A DNA stretch of 64,000 nucleotides from Phlebopus portentosus (taxonomy: Eukaryota; Basidiomycota; Agaricomycetes; Boletales; Boletinellaceae): positions 248,001-312,000 of the forward strand of contig JAYXKI010000003.1 in NCBI GenBank assembly GCA_037892935.1. Reading direction: 5' to 3'. Below, piece after piece: positions 50,267-62,994 of the stretch; the stretch's first letter is position 1, and each line of letters begins with the position of its first letter. The position numbers and the translations under genes were made by a program. The notes under the pieces are model-generated. The model was not told where the DNA came from and did not search any database. It saw only the letters and a list, made by a program, of their open reading frames with translations.

Positions 50267-52149
50267 TCACCTGAGCTCTATCGGCGGTACCCATTCCGGA
50301 ATTTTACCCCATTCAAAGCGCGGAGCGGCAAATGCTTCTTTTGCAGAAGAGGGTATTCGTTGCGCATAATCGGGAGGTAACAACATATCATGCTTGTCAA
50401 GCCCAGGCTGAGGCTTGATTGATGCAAGAACTGCATTAAAATCTGGAGGACCGACTTTAGGCTTCGCAGGTAATCCAGCTGCAGCACCAAATGCGCTACT
50501 AGCACCCGCACCCGTACCCGCACCCGTACCCGCACCAAAAACAGACGTGGGCTGAGAAGGCTGCCCGAAAGCTGACTGCGAACTTGCAGGTTGCCCAAAT
50601 GTCGAAGGCTGGGAAGTTTGACCAAATGCAGAAGGCTGAGGGTTTGCCCGAAGACGGATGTTTGTACAGGTTGCCCAAAGGCGGACGGCTGCGTGGGCTG
50701 TCCAAAAGCTGAGACAGGCTTTGATGCTTGTCCAAAGACGCTTGTAGTCTGCGCAGGCTGCCCAAATGCAGACACAGGCTTCGCAGGCAACCCGAACGAT
50801 GATGTTGGCTGAGTACCACTGGTGCTCGTACCTGAACCAAATGCTAACGGTGTGGTACTACTCTGTGCAGCATTCCCGAACGCGGGTGCAGACGAGGTTC
50901 CTGTACTATTGCCTGTGCCTCCGAAGGCTGATTGTCCGAATGCCGGAGTAGAACTCTGTTGCGCACCGGCACCAAAGGCGGACGTCCCGCCGCTGGCGAA
51001 AGCGGAAAACCCACCTCCCCCGCTGCTACTTCCAAATCCTGCTGCCGGCTTCACGAAAGAAGACTGTGGCTGCGAGCTCTGGCCAAAGGCCGATGCCGTC
51101 TGTGGCTGCGCAGTCCCGCCGAATGCAGATGCAGGCCGCGTTGTTTGACCAAATGCCGAAGTTGATTGGGATGGTTGGCCAAACGCTGAACCACCCTGGG
51201 CGGCCTGCCCGAAGGCAGAGGCAGGCTTTGAAGGTTGACCGAACGTGGATTGGCCGAAAGCCGGTTGACCAAAACCAGACTGTCCAAATGCAGGTTTCCC
51301 GAAACCAGACGATCCAAATGCAGACGTTGTCGACGATGTCGGCGCACCAAAGGCAGACGAAGCTGCAGGGGTGGATCCAAAGGCTGATGGACCACCAAAA
51401 GCAGATGGGGCCGATTTGCTGAATGCTGCGCTTGCGGTGTTGCTAGGGCTGTTATACACGGCTCTAAAAGGGTTTGGTATGCCTTTCTGTGCTGCTGTGC
51501 TCAATTTGCTCGCATGGTTATATACTTGGGCGATTTCTGACAATGCTTTGGCATATGTCTGGTCCGCTCCTTGAATCTTCTCTGTTTCATATTTTTGCTA
51601 ACCACACAGTCCAAGTCAGCATGAAGGTTTTGTTGTGCACAGAATATTCGACGACGCACGTATTCAGGAACATTCCCAGCTTTCAACGCCTGAACAGCCC
51701 TCCAACGAAGCTCTTCAGGTGACTCATCGAGGTTTGCAATGATAGTCGGCTCGAACTTTGCAGAACCAAAACTCGACAAAGGCCATGATGGCTTCTCCGC
51801 GCCGGGGGTCATGTCCTTGGCCAAACCCTCCTGACTAAAGAAATGAGTCGAGGAAATGAAATCAGGAAAAACGCATCTTTGGCTGATGACCAGGAGCTCA
51901 CGTACGTGAATGGAACGAATACCATATTACTCCCAGGTCCTCCTTTGCCGTATAACAAAGATTCTTCAGAATCTGATATATACTGACTAATATTAAAAAA
52001 CACACCCCCAAATCCGCCAGGACGCTGTGCTGGATGTTCATTCTTGCACGCCGCCCCGAATTTACATTGGCCACGCAAGTAGAATTGGCAGATAGGCTAC
52101 CTCAAGCGTCAATAGCTCAGCTTGAGTACAATATGCTGCAACTCACCAT
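50267..52149 (-). CDS. NUP42: Nucleoporin NUP42 (CCCH zinc finger plus FG repeats), frame broken
   Basis: FG nucleoporin of the cytoplasmic face, linked to Gle1 and mRNA export. Exon 1 is only the ATG (52149-52147); a 50-nt intron follows (52146-52097). Exon 2 starts PICQFYLRGQCKFGAACKNE, a CCCH finger of spacing Cx7Cx5Cx3H. A helical middle (KYETEKIQGADQTYAKALSE) leads to many SAFG/SVFGQ repeats between about 51.4 and 50.5 kb. Near 50643-50646 the repeat frame breaks: the repeats and the conserved end (RFEWGKIPEWVPPIEL, stop at 50267) continue in another frame, while the unbroken frame runs into unrelated text and stops at 50278. One base missing in an A run, or a 32-nt mini-intron, would explain it. 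Confidence 0.82.
50502..50536. repeat. CCCGYA hexamer microsatellite in NUP42
   Basis: A 35-nt run alternates CCCGCA and CCCGTA on the plus strand. On the NUP42 strand it encodes alternating Gly-Ala and Gly-Thr. Length change here would be expected to vary between strains. Confidence 0.8.
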
Positions 52150-52408
52150 TATGAGCTAACCATAAGCTCCGGTGAAGACTCACGACTTCAAGTTGAGTGT
52201 GTACTATATACTATGTTGACACAGTTGAGTGGCGCTTTAGAAATTCTCACGTGACGTCGTAAACTTGATTTGATCGACGCAAAAAACGGAAGGCTGGATC
52301 GTATGAAATAAAAAAAATAGCATTTCATTTCGAAAATAATCTGCAAGGCTATGGGAAGCACTAATTGACAAATATTATTACGAAATTTGGATCGGTACGC
52401 ATTGTAAA
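52150..52408. promoter_or_regulatory. NUP42 promoter region with CACGTGA
   Basis: 259 nt between the NUP42 ATG and the stop of the ATG22-family gene. CACGTGA lies at 52248-52254, about 100 nt before the NUP42 ATG; a TATATA-like run lies near 52205. Confidence 0.4.
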
Positions 52409-54945
52409 CTAATCCTTCCTCGACTTTCCATCATCGGACTGAATCACCTTGACGCTAGACCCGTCTGCATCGTCTTCAGATAAGATGTCTGAAGTGACTC
52501 GGTTCGCATGAATTGTACGGCCACCGTCGACTGCGCGATGCGCCGTAGCAAATGCCACCGCATCACGTCTACCCTTCTCGACATCGACACCAAACCAGAT
52601 GACAACAGCAGCTGAGACGCAAAGCGCGAAAAGGAAAGGGAAGCCCATCCAGTTATTGCCTGTTCATTTCATGAGTCTGACATTCTAGTGAGGTAGGAGA
52701 GACTCAGAGAGTACTGACCAGTGTGATCGATGATAGCCTGGATGACATTTGGTCCAATCATGCTTGAAGCTCGGTTAGATAAGCCAAAGAGACCGAAGTA
52801 CTATCGTCATCGTTCTGTTGAGTAAAACTTGACTGATAGGAAGCATGGAGCACCTTACCATGTTATCAAAACCAGGTGGAGAGACCTCGGCCATCATGGT
52901 CTGCGAGAACGCGTAATACGGCGCTTGGAACAGTCCAAAAACGACATTGTACGCCCTGTCAGTAACAAGAGAATCAAAATTAACTATCGGACGGTTAGTG
53001 ACGGGAAGACTTGCCAAAACTCCCAAACGTTATGAAAACCGAACTTATCAGTCCAGATACCAATCATACCCCAGAGCGGTATAAGGACAGTAACGACGTT
53101 GGTTACGACGAACTGTGATATTGATTTACTTGACGTCGAAAGTGTTCTGGACAAGTAAGCTCACCATAGGCTTCGTTCTTATCTTCCAGTATCTTTGAAT
53201 ATACCAAAATCCAAGCGTACTAGATAGGCAGTGAGCTGAGCCCGACATTCCGTGGTGAAGTGGTGAAGAAAACCACTGACCTTATAGTAGACGTAATTGC
53301 CTGTGACAATCCAAGGTACGTGTTCTGTAGGAACGAAAACTGGAATTTGTCATTCTGACAGATAGACACGAGAGTTCCGGTGGTATTGAGACCCTGGATA
53401 GAGCGTTAGCACTTCCATAGCAATTGCCAAAAAGTAAGAAATATGCCTACATCAGCGAGGAGGAAGAAAGAAATAAGATAAATGAATGTATAGGGAAGCT
53501 TCTTGTAGTGTCTGACGGCTTCCCAAATCTGTCTGCTCGTCATCAACTATAGAAGAGAAGGCTGATTGAAATGCTGACCTGCTTCCAACCTATCGTCAGG
53601 TAGCTTTCACCTTTGGGTAGAGGTGGGCCAGGTCTCGGTTGCTGGAAAATATCTACAGTGAAGGTATTGAGAATGAGTAGTAGTCACGTAGATATGTTCC
53701 TCGTATTATCGGGCGAGTAGGAATTAGACGCACACCACCAGATACCCAGAAGCACCCAGTACGAGTTCGTCAGGACAATCACATAGTTGTTGACCTTAGG
53801 ATTGTCTTCAAGCGGGAGGAGCAAAGACAAGTTAAAGCAAAGAGTCGCGATGTAACCAATATTACTGTGTGTCTGTTAGAACGATAATCAGACAATCAGT
53901 TTTCAAGGCTTGATGAAGCTCCTTACTGTACTAATGTTACTAATGCGATTCTTCTCAAGACTCTCCTCTCGCTCATACTCCTCCGCAGTGATCTCACCAT
54001 TCTCAAGCATGTCGCGGAGTTTGCGCGTGTGTGGAGTATTTCTTGCAAGACGAGGAAACAATGCTGCGTAAAAGACCAGTGTAGCTCCATAGGATATGAA
54101 GCCGACCATGTAGAGTGCCATTGCAGCGCGCCAACGGTCCGGGGCTTGTCAACGAATGGTAAATAAAGTTCAAAGAGAATCGCAAGCCAGCTGCTTACAC
54201 GTGAGGCTCATACTTGCATACTGAGCTCCCCAACAAATTACTGTTAAAACTAGGAATAGCCATCGTCCAAAATTTCCGTAGTCCGCTGCAGACCCAATGG
54301 TCGTGAAGATAAGCGTCATAACCTAAAAGAACAGCTTTATTCACTTCTTTCAGGAATCAACTCTGCGGGTATCAGTACTTACAGCAAAACTACACCCATT
54401 AGCAACCAAGACGACTGAGCTAATGGACTTCGTCCCACTTCCCCACGGAAGCACGCATTGACCAGATGCATTTGCATCCGTGCATGAGGTCCCTTTACCG
54501 CGAATGGGATCGTAACCAGCCGCGTTAGCCAAGGACTGGAACAAGGTCATGGAATACCCTGTAAACTCCATGGATCTGTATAGGATCAAAAGATATTGGA
54601 AGATTTGAATACGGACCGTTTGGACCAACTCCCTGGATGAGCAGGTCATGTTAGATCGGAGAGTCTAATCATCAACAAGCGGACTTGGCACACATTGTCA
54701 CCATTATAATACACTACGTAGCAGATTCAGTCTACCGAAATGAAAGAACAAGAAGAGTGATTTGAATGATTCGCGTACGTACAGTAATAGCTCCAAAGCT
54801 CCTTGCGCGTAACAACAGGCTCATTCTTGTCGGCCGGTGCTATCGGCAAGGGTGTCGTTCGAACATCACGATTTATGAAGTCCTTGCCCTGCTCCTCGGC
54901 TGTCAAAGTAGTAGCCACAGTCTCAGGCTCAGGTTGCTTTGCCAT
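52409..54945 (-). CDS. ATG22-family vacuolar transporter
   Basis: Multipass major-facilitator-type protein of the ATG22 family, whose yeast member exports amino acids from the vacuole after autophagy. The ATG is at 54945-54943 (MAKQPEPETVATTLTAEEQG). Hydrophobic exons encode YSMTLFQSLANAAGYDPI, CVLPWGSGTKSISSVVLVAN, ALYMVGFISYGATLVFYAAL and YNVVFGLFQAPYYAFSQTMM. The conserved loop NTPHTRKLRDMLENGEITAE and the end GFPFLFALCVSAAVVIWFGV are also present. The final tail is acidic and ends at 52409. Many short introns separate single helices, so not every splice site was fixed. UNC93-like transporters are a less likely alternative. Confidence 0.8.
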
Positions 54946-55579
54946 TTTGACGAAACCTTCGCGTCGGTATCGAGAACAAGAAGGGGCCTGCACGAGATAA
55001 GTATGATATCGAAGTCCATTTTCAATGGCCGGACCGGGCCGTGCTAAATAAAGGACCGGCCGTAGATATCAAGACGTTCCGGATGGATATCGTATTCTCG
55101 GTCTATGTGTGTTGCTTGGGCGCTTTATCGCCCACCACGGAGGACCTCGTGCCAGGGCTCAGACTTATCTTTTCTTTTTTCGGTCGTCGATCCTCGCACT
55201 AACTTTGGAAATTTCTGAAGTGCGGGAAAAGCGGAAACCGCACGTGATACAAATCCCGTTTCAGCGGACCACCTTCTATTAATAGTATATATCTTCTTCG
55301 AGTCGATCCCCATCAGCATCATCAGCATCGTCGGATTGAGCACGCACGACGACAACCGCGTTGTACGCACAGGCCGCCGTCGTGCAATGATAAATTTGCT
55401 GGAAAACGAAGTAAATGCCAACGTCTCTTGAATGCCGCGTTCCACGTTTGTCGGGATTCGTTGCCTTGAACACCAGGCAAGACAACGTGCAAGCATCCCT
55501 TTACTATGGTCGAAACCATATCTTGCACAAAGCAAAGCACAGCCTAAAACGAATGCCTTTCTATCGGTAGAGCGTCAAC
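54946..55579. other. Divergent intergenic region between the ATG22-family gene and OMA1
   Basis: 634 nt. CACGTGA lies at 55241-55247. A minus-strand frame at 55125-55535 (136 codons) has an Arg-rich start and a KRKDKSEPWHEV end; a second overlapping frame is also open. Neither is recognised, so no gene is called, but a small mitochondrial protein cannot be excluded. Confidence 0.35.
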
Positions 55580-57638
55580 ATGTTTGGTAGGTCGCTTTCA
55601 CGTCTAGATCTATGAACTTCATTTCAATAGCTTTTGTTAGGCAACTCGTTCGTGGACAAAAGAATGTACGGTTCGTGTCGTGCGGACTTGGACTTAGGAT
55701 GAAAATATCCGACGGATTGCGCTTGAAGACCCGGTACGTGGTAATATACATCTGCTGAACGTGCTAGAGTCGCTCTAAATACTCAGCGTAGGCCATCAAT
55801 CTTGAAAGCACTGAATGTTGCGCAGGAGCTAGACCATTCTCCAGGTCATCTTATAGCCGCTCCCATCTTTTTGGCCCCTCTCATTGCGTTCCTCAAAACA
55901 ATGTCCATTTTCAAAGCAGGAGCGGCTGTACTTGCTTTCTTGAAGACTAGCATCGTTGCAAAGTTCTTTGCTTCTGCTATTGCATACTTTAAATCCGGTG
56001 CGGTTTTCAAAATGATTACAGGAGTTGGACGGGTGTCCTTGGCAGTTATCGGATACCTCCGTTTGCAAGGCAGAAAACTTCTTCGCTGGTGGCACGGTCA
56101 TGAACATTTTGAGAGAAAGAAAGCCGAACAAGAGGCCCGAGGGAGGAGCTGGTTTTTCCCGCATTTTGGTCGAACTGCATTGATTATCGTCTCATTGCCT
56201 ATCACTCTCTTTACCTTTACCATTCTGGCGTCTATCGAAAGGACTCCGGTTTGGGGTAGATTGCGAATCATAATGATGAGTACTGATGAAGAAGCGCTTC
56301 TCATCGAGGAATTTCTGAAACCAGGCTCTCCACCTGGTGCGCATCTTGATAATACAACTGCTCGCGATTGGCTTGCAATCCTTCGTGCTGCTAGTGGGGA
56401 GGAAGCCTCTCCTCATGGAACACTTATGGGTATGCCGATCCTTGACCCCCGTTTCGACTGGCGGGCTCGATGGGTTTTGGATGTGTTGACACGACTCGAG
56501 GACGGAGTTAAGCGCGTAAACCTGACGACTGAGCATGTCAAAGACGGATATAACGTGGTCGAAATCGGCTCGGCGCGTTTCGCGGTTCCTCCGGTTGACT
56601 ATCCGTTAACCGTCCGCCCAGCTGCATTGAGACGTCATGGTCGAGCAGAAGACGACCATGTGGAAGGTCCTCTCGTCACGCGGTACGGCTGCTTGGTCGT
56701 CGAATCTCCTGCTTGCAATGCTTTCAGTCTCGGTTTCGGCCCTGCATTACAGACCGACCCAAACAAGAATGAAGAGGCCCCTGGTGTAGTGGTCGTCTTC
56801 ACAGGGTTGCTCGATGAAATATTGCGGGAACGGGTAGAGCGACTTTCGGAGCGCAAGTCGGAACTAGAGAAGCCCGCTCCAGCGGCGCCCAACGCATTGT
56901 TCGGGGTCTTCCAGCAAGCGACAGCGGCTTCCCCTCAGTACCCGAACATGCCCGTAATGCCGACAAAGCATGAGACCGATCAATTGGCGTCTACCCTTGC
57001 TCATGAACTGGGCCATCTTCTTCTTTCTCATTCGCTGGAATCCTATTCCTCAAACGATATGTACCAGTCAATTGGAGACTTCGCTACAGACCGTGAGTTA
57101 TCCAGACTAGTTTTTGCTCCACCTATTGACCTACTGACACCGTTTCACAGTAATACGCACCGCACTTTATCCATTCACCGCCGTCCTTGGTCCAGTCTTC
57201 AATGACTGGTTCGGTGAGCAAATCCGCATCAACTCCGCACTTGGTCTGCGTATCACAAGCAGTTGTGCGTCTCGCGCAACTGAGATTGAGGCAGACCTAT
57301 TAGGCCTGCGAGTACTCCTTGGCGCAGGCATCGACCCTCGAATCGCATTGGAAGAATGGGCGGACGGCGGGGTTTTTGACCGGGCCGAACAGCGAGAACG
57401 ATCCAGTCCCTCCGGCAATAAGGAAGAAGAGAATTGGCTGGGACGGACAGGCTTTGGAAGTAGCCATCCGATGAATGAGGAACGTCACCGACGCATAAAG
57501 GAGGAGTTGGAAAAATGGGAGGAACTTGCGAGAATTGCTTCTTCTGGTAAAGGTGGAGGAACGAAAATGATCGAAGGCGCACAAAAGCGTACCCTTCCCG
57601 TTCCACGAGACGTCAAACAGACTGCCAACGCGACTTGA
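55580..57638 (+). CDS. OMA1: OMA1-like mitochondrial metallopeptidase (M48 family)
   Basis: Stress-activated zinc protease of the inner mitochondrial membrane. Four exons (55580-55586, 55631-55733, 55792-57092, 57151-57638) give 632 residues; exon 1 encodes only two codons and one base. The N-terminus is basic (VRQLVRGQKNVRF), fitting a targeting signal. A membrane helix (TALIIVSLPITLFTFTILA) precedes the catalytic domain. The zinc site is HELGH within LASTLAHELGHLLLSHSLE, and the third ligand lies in RATEIEADLLGLRVLLGAG. The long first part, rich in hydrophobic helices, and the Pro-rich insertion near 56880 are longer than in yeast Oma1. Splice sites are forced by frame. Confidence 0.83.
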
Positions 57639-58325
57639 TGATGTAGTTATTTTTTTCTTACCTTTTCCCTTGCTATCATCTGTCATTTTCAAATCCTTGG
57701 AATAACTTATTAGGGTATCAGCTTCTAGCATGTCAGCTAATTTTACAATCCCAACTCATGGAATTATAATTGACAATTGAACTTGTCAAAATTTATATAT
57801 ATACATTTGCTAATTTTCGTCCGATATCGTCAGGAAGAAAAGAGACGAAGTGCTCCGATTGCAAATTACAACCCATCACCCAGCACCGCGCGCTGCTGAT
57901 CTCAGGGTCCCGAAGTCGCGATTACAGGCATAGCACACTCGAGAACATCTCTGCCATAAACCAGCGCTTGAGGATCCAGATCGCTGCAACGCAACAGCGG
58001 CGCCAAAACGCCTACGCTGTTCGGGATGTGTTTGGTTTCGTCATCGCACGAACAAAGCTGAATGTTCCAAGAGTCAACAAGGAAAGGCAGTAGGTAGTCA
58101 CCAAGACGAGGAAATTATGGAACAGTGGAGGGTGGCCACACGATGCCTAAAAAATCACCAAAATTCTAAGGAAACTAGACGCCGTCCAAGGTCGATAAAG
58201 GATCAGACAAGATGAAAAATAGAATGAAATTGCTCAAATAGTAGGTGAAAATGCGAAGAGAAGAGCAGAAGTTACCACTATATACCAATAAACGCAATGG
58301 TGACAGCCCTGGAAAAGCAAAGAAA
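57639..58325. other. Intergenic region between OMA1 and the methyltransferase-like gene
   Basis: About 690 nt between convergent genes, or less if the methyltransferase-like gene continues to about 58240. A plus-strand frame at 57770-58093 is unrecognised. Confidence 0.35.
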
Positions 58326-59796
58326 AACCTAGTCCCCAGGGTTGAGGCAGATGAGAGAATAGCAAGAAATAATATGCATACCAACTGTCATGGTATATGA
58401 CCAATTATAAGTTCCCTTCATAGGACGCTTCCTCCTTCCGGGCAAAGTGTAAAACATTCGTTCAAACAACTCAGCACTGGATTCGTAGAGTTCCGTGCGC
58501 GCCGCCGACATGAACTTATCGATCTCTTCCTGAGTCTTTCCCGCGCGGTGCCAGAGCGGATGCGTCGAAATCAGTGCTAGCATGACGTTATCACGCGCCA
58601 TGATTCCGATCTCCCTTTGCAGCTCGTCCTCCTCCCATTCGCCAACAGGGATACACGTCACAGTGTCTTCAATCCCAGAAAATCCGCCCATTTCTCGCAG
58701 CCATGTCCCAACCATGCTCATATTTCTCAAATCTATTCCTTGCACGTATAATCCCTGAGCCATTTGAGTGGTATATTCCCATACCGATGGGATCCTCGCG
58801 CGGGGATCAGAACCATCTTCAAACACTTGTCAATTAAAATTGTCCTATCACTCACCATCAGCACGTACCTCGCATCCATAACGCCATTTCTAGATCAGTA
58901 ACAATAAGTATTCCACTCGGTTTAAGTAAGCGTTTCATTTCGCGTAGCCAAAATTTGAAGTCCCGGCTCTAAATAGAAGAGAAAATTTCTTGATAAAGAG
59001 GCCAATACCACTAAGAACACGAGTACGTACAAATTTAAAGGTTCCGGACATATGAATCAGATCATAAGACTCATTTCTGCCATGGAACCCCTGATGAAGG
59101 TTGTAGACCTCAAGTTGAATGTTCGGGGTATGTGGATGTCTCGTCGGAACTAGATTGCATCCCGTGAACTTGACGTGTGGGTACTCTTTAGCCATTTCGT
59201 CAATCCTGCGCGGGTTAAGCGCTTTTAACATTGCGAAAGGCATACGACTGCTTACCAAGGGGTGTTGCTAATGACGTCCAGTACACGAATGCTGGCTTCA
59301 TACGGAGGATTTAGTAGTTCGTTGATTTCATCACGGTGGCGATCTCCCACGACAAGCTTTATAAGATTATATTGGATAGACAAACGTCGCATTTCTGCAG
59401 AATCAACCGGCAAAACAATCGGAGCATCAGGCTAAGGAAAGTTTTCAGTGCCATAACGGAATGTTTCGGCATACGTACGCACCACATTAGGGAACATCCT
59501 GCCTCCCTCTTCTCTGTAATAACCTATACACATGATTCAATGATTTACGAAGAATATAAACTGAGACGCATAAACACACCGACAGAATCCGTACTGTTTA
59601 CACTAGTCATGGAGGATGTCTCCGAGAACGGGGAAAGCTCACGTCGGAAGGTGGTATCTTCAACATCAGGAGGAGGTGTTCCGGGAGGAGACAACGGAAG
59701 CTCGATCGGATTGGGCCCATATCGAGCAAATTCCATGTCGTACTCCGGTTCCATCTCAGCATAATTTATTGGCCCGTCACGGTACTCCGAATTCAT
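58326..59796 (-). CDS. Methyltransferase-like protein (LaeA-like fold, degraded SAM motif)
   Basis: Related to the large mushroom family of class I SAM methyltransferases. The ATG is at 59796-59794 (MNSEYRDGPINYAEMEPEYD), with a Pro/Ser-rich N-terminus. The fold is visible in RVLDVISNTPWIDEMAKEYP, HVKFTGCNLVPTRHP, EVYNLHQGF and YDLIHMSGTFKF. The C-terminal part reads TWLREMGGFSGIEDTVTCIP, REIGIMARDNVMLALIST and ELFERMFYTLPGRRKRPMKG. The Gly-rich motif I (DxGxGxG) is replaced by DVISNTPWI, so SAM binding may be weak or lost. The stop was taken near 58326-58329; one more short exon down to about 58240 is possible. Confidence 0.65.
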
Positions 59797-62700
59797 GACC
59801 AGAAGCACATTAAACTGGCTCGGTAAGTATAACCGTATGGACAAAGAGAGACATGAAACTGCGAGATGAACGAACCTCTTCAAGTTCTATTATAGTGTGA
59901 TTTAGGAGGGCGGGAAGACGAATAATCGAGAAGACGGATTCGCAGGTGACGTCCCACGCGAAGACAGATACGCAGAATGACTGGACACGTTGACGGAGCA
60001 ACGCGCCGATATTCGTGTCACAAGCCGAGCGTCGATGTTGTGTACTGCTTCCGACAGCGAGGCCATCCGGTTTCTGCCAGCATCAGCGCCCAGCTCGCGG
60101 TGGTCTTGTCCCAAGTCTGGTCGGCTCAGTGTCTGTCTGTCAAGTCGCAATTAACTGGGCACGTGCATTCGAGATCAATATGCCGATCACTTCTTTACTT
60201 GATTAGGAAGTCATACAAGAACAATTTTCTGCGTTTTGTCTCGGTGTCAGTTCCAGCCAGCCAGAACCAAGGTCTCAATTGTCTCTCTGGATTTCTTGGC
60301 AAGGAGTGTGAGCACTCGTACGATATGATATCGGACATCCAATAGCAATAATTTTGAAAAAACTCCATCGGTACGTTTGTCTTTCACAGAATTTTGCTGA
60401 AGCACATCGTCGCGTCACGATTTATGTGGCCGGACTGCTATGTAGTTACAGGCTCCAGGTTCTCGACGTTTATAGGAATGTTCTTTAAAACCGGGTCGTA
60501 AAGTTCGCCCCATGTGAGTCATTGACACGGACTATATACTGTACGATACCCTATTCAGTCGGCCTGCCTTGCGTTAATCCAACTAAATCCCAGCCCCTTC
60601 ATGACGCTCCCTTTGCTGATGTCCTGCGAAAAGTGCGAAACCATCCAGCTGTACAGAGGCTGCTCATTGATTCTGTTTTGATAGTAGAACCGACAAGGTG
60701 AGAAATTAAACAAAAAAAAAAGACTCGTTCAAGTCGACGAGCCGCTTCCGAAACACCTGTAGCTCGACCATGCGATTCGGGATAGCCGAACAAGGGATAA
60801 GCAAGGTGAAAACGGACATCCGGCTAGTTCGGCCTGAAACTGCAAAGGATGTAATGATAGGACACTCGGCGACAAAAGGAGAACACCCGGGAATGGAATC
60901 GATGGAACGTTTGGGGTCGCTGCGTTTACAGGCCCTTGTTAATGGTCTGGGGTAGGCGGTAGGTCTTGTTATACAAGCATTTCTTATATACCCTTAGAAA
61001 TAAGGTTTACTGCTTCCCAACCTGCTGCCTCCTGCTGATATTCCTCTACCGGATTCCTTGCGGAAGTGGACCTGCTTAATGGTGCTTCCGATTATGCGCA
61101 CTTGTCAAGATGCCCCCAATTATGCATGGGTTCCTTACATTGAGGTAGTGTATCGATTAAGTATCATCGCATTTTAGGGCACTGATCTCAAGAGACTGCG
61201 ATTGGATATCTTTCCGTCATCGTTCGCATAATGCCCGGTTTTCTGACTCCTCAAGTTCGGGCTCGTGCGCACATATCGTGCACCAGGTTAGCGGAAGGTA
61301 TAATGGAAAGAGCTTCGTTGCTGCGGCTTCCTAGTCTATGGAGTCCGGCTGATTCGGGTCTGACAAAGGAGGGTTCGACTCTGAATAGAAGCGAGCTAAT
61401 GTGCGACTTAAAAGTTTACCTTCTACTTCAGTGACGCTTAGGCTCCATGTCATCATCTCCTGGGAAGCTTCATGGTATAGTACATAACGTCGCGATCGTT
61501 CTTTCGACTATTAGCATCTCATTTTGACTCGTTCTATGTAGGTCTAAAGGGACCAAGGTTGCAGTAGTAGAGAGCTCTCTTGTGCACATCGACATTATCA
61601 CAATTCACTACCCCGCAGTCGACTTTGCACAGCTATACAAACACCGCCTATCTATGCAGCTAGCGCTTCTTTACGGAAACAATCGGCGGTTAGTAACTAA
61701 AGATGCTTCCGAGCCGTTGTGCCACCCAGTTAGGGAACGGCGGGTAAAGACTGACTTTGGGGCGTTTTATGTGCTTCTATGCCCCGACATCTCAACTGAG
61801 CTTTTGCTGTGATGAAGAGAGAAAGAAACAGTAAAAACCTTCCATTTTTTTCATTCTTTTGCTCCTAAAGTTCATCATTTGCCTGCAACGGCAGAATTAT
61901 TTCAAATACGATCCTCAGCGAACCTAAGGAAGATTCCTAACACGGATCTACCGATTTCCAAAGGCTTGGTGCCACGCCGGCGGACTGCCTGAAAGGGGGA
62001 AGAAACTTCAATGGCTAAGATGCTCTGTTTTTAAGTTTGCAAATGGCATACGCTGATTAACCATTTTTGAAGAATCAAGATAGTTGCCGTATTTCAAAAA
62101 AAAGGACTGTCGTAATTTCAAGTATACGTGAAGAGCGCCTGACTATTGACTTGGCTTGAGTGCAGTGGCTACTCCCGTACCTGGCGCCGGCGTTACGCCC
62201 AGTCAAACGCCGATGGGACACTGGGAAGTGAGTTTTCACGTTAACTTACGTATTGGATGTGCGGTACTGTCGCTCGCCTCGGAAGGAAGATCCGTGGTGG
62301 AAACCCAATATGTGAGATACCCGGCAATTAGCCCATCTCATACGTCCATTACACGCCCTTCTTCCCAGAGATGATGCGCGGCTACGGAAACTTCCATATA
62401 TTCGACTGACAGAGATTACTGATTTCACAGAACTATTCGTGAGTTTAGGCTTTTGAAGTTAATTTTGCATGTAATCATTGCCAAGTCGCTACTATCCACT
62501 GAAGTGTGTAATGAACGGAGATACATAGCTTTACAAGTTACTGGGGGAAGAATGGGCTAAAAAAGAATGTACCATGGTGTGGTATATACAATGAATTGAG
62601 ATCATTACCTGACATCTCGTAGAAGGAGTGTGTCTTGTGTCATTGTGTTAATGAATGATGGATGAAAACGGAAATGAAAGAGTCGGGTCGAAAGTTTGTC

Positions 62701-62994
62701 ATGGAAGATGCAGACCTATCTGCTCAGCTATGTGTCCAAAACTGAAGATAGTCCATAGCCTATTGTTATTATTATACCTAGACATGGGCGCTGGAACTGC
62801 CGACATCCGACATCGCCATCTCCCGACGCCTAGAAGCAAGATAAGCTTCACTAAGTCCGTCGCCGGCGGATAATCCTGACTAAAGCCCAGGTGCAATAGA
62901 CTTGTCTACGTTAAATATCCAGATCCAGGAATGTCCAGAAGGAGAGGAGTTACATGTACGAGTCGACAGATACCCCACGAGCAGGCGTCTCTTG
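59797..62994. other. Gene-poor 3.2-kb region
   Basis: Only short unrelated frames occur here, for example 59977-60345 and 61582-61812 (+), none with a recognisable domain. A run of ten A lies near 60711-60720. A stretch at 62166-62226 reads ATPVPGAGVTPSQTPMG in one frame and then meets a possible GTGAGT donor; it resembles Thr-Pro repeats of splicing factors but stands alone. No transposon ends were found. Confidence 0.35.

Noticed and set aside
55125..55535. 136-codon minus-strand frame with Arg-rich start
   Set aside because: A second frame is also open over the same bases, no family is recognised, and it sits in a divergent promoter. Left uncalled.
62156..62374. Thr-Pro-rich stretch resembling SF3B1-type repeats
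   Set aside because: Only about 20 residues match the pattern, and no HEAT-repeat sequence or further exon was found.
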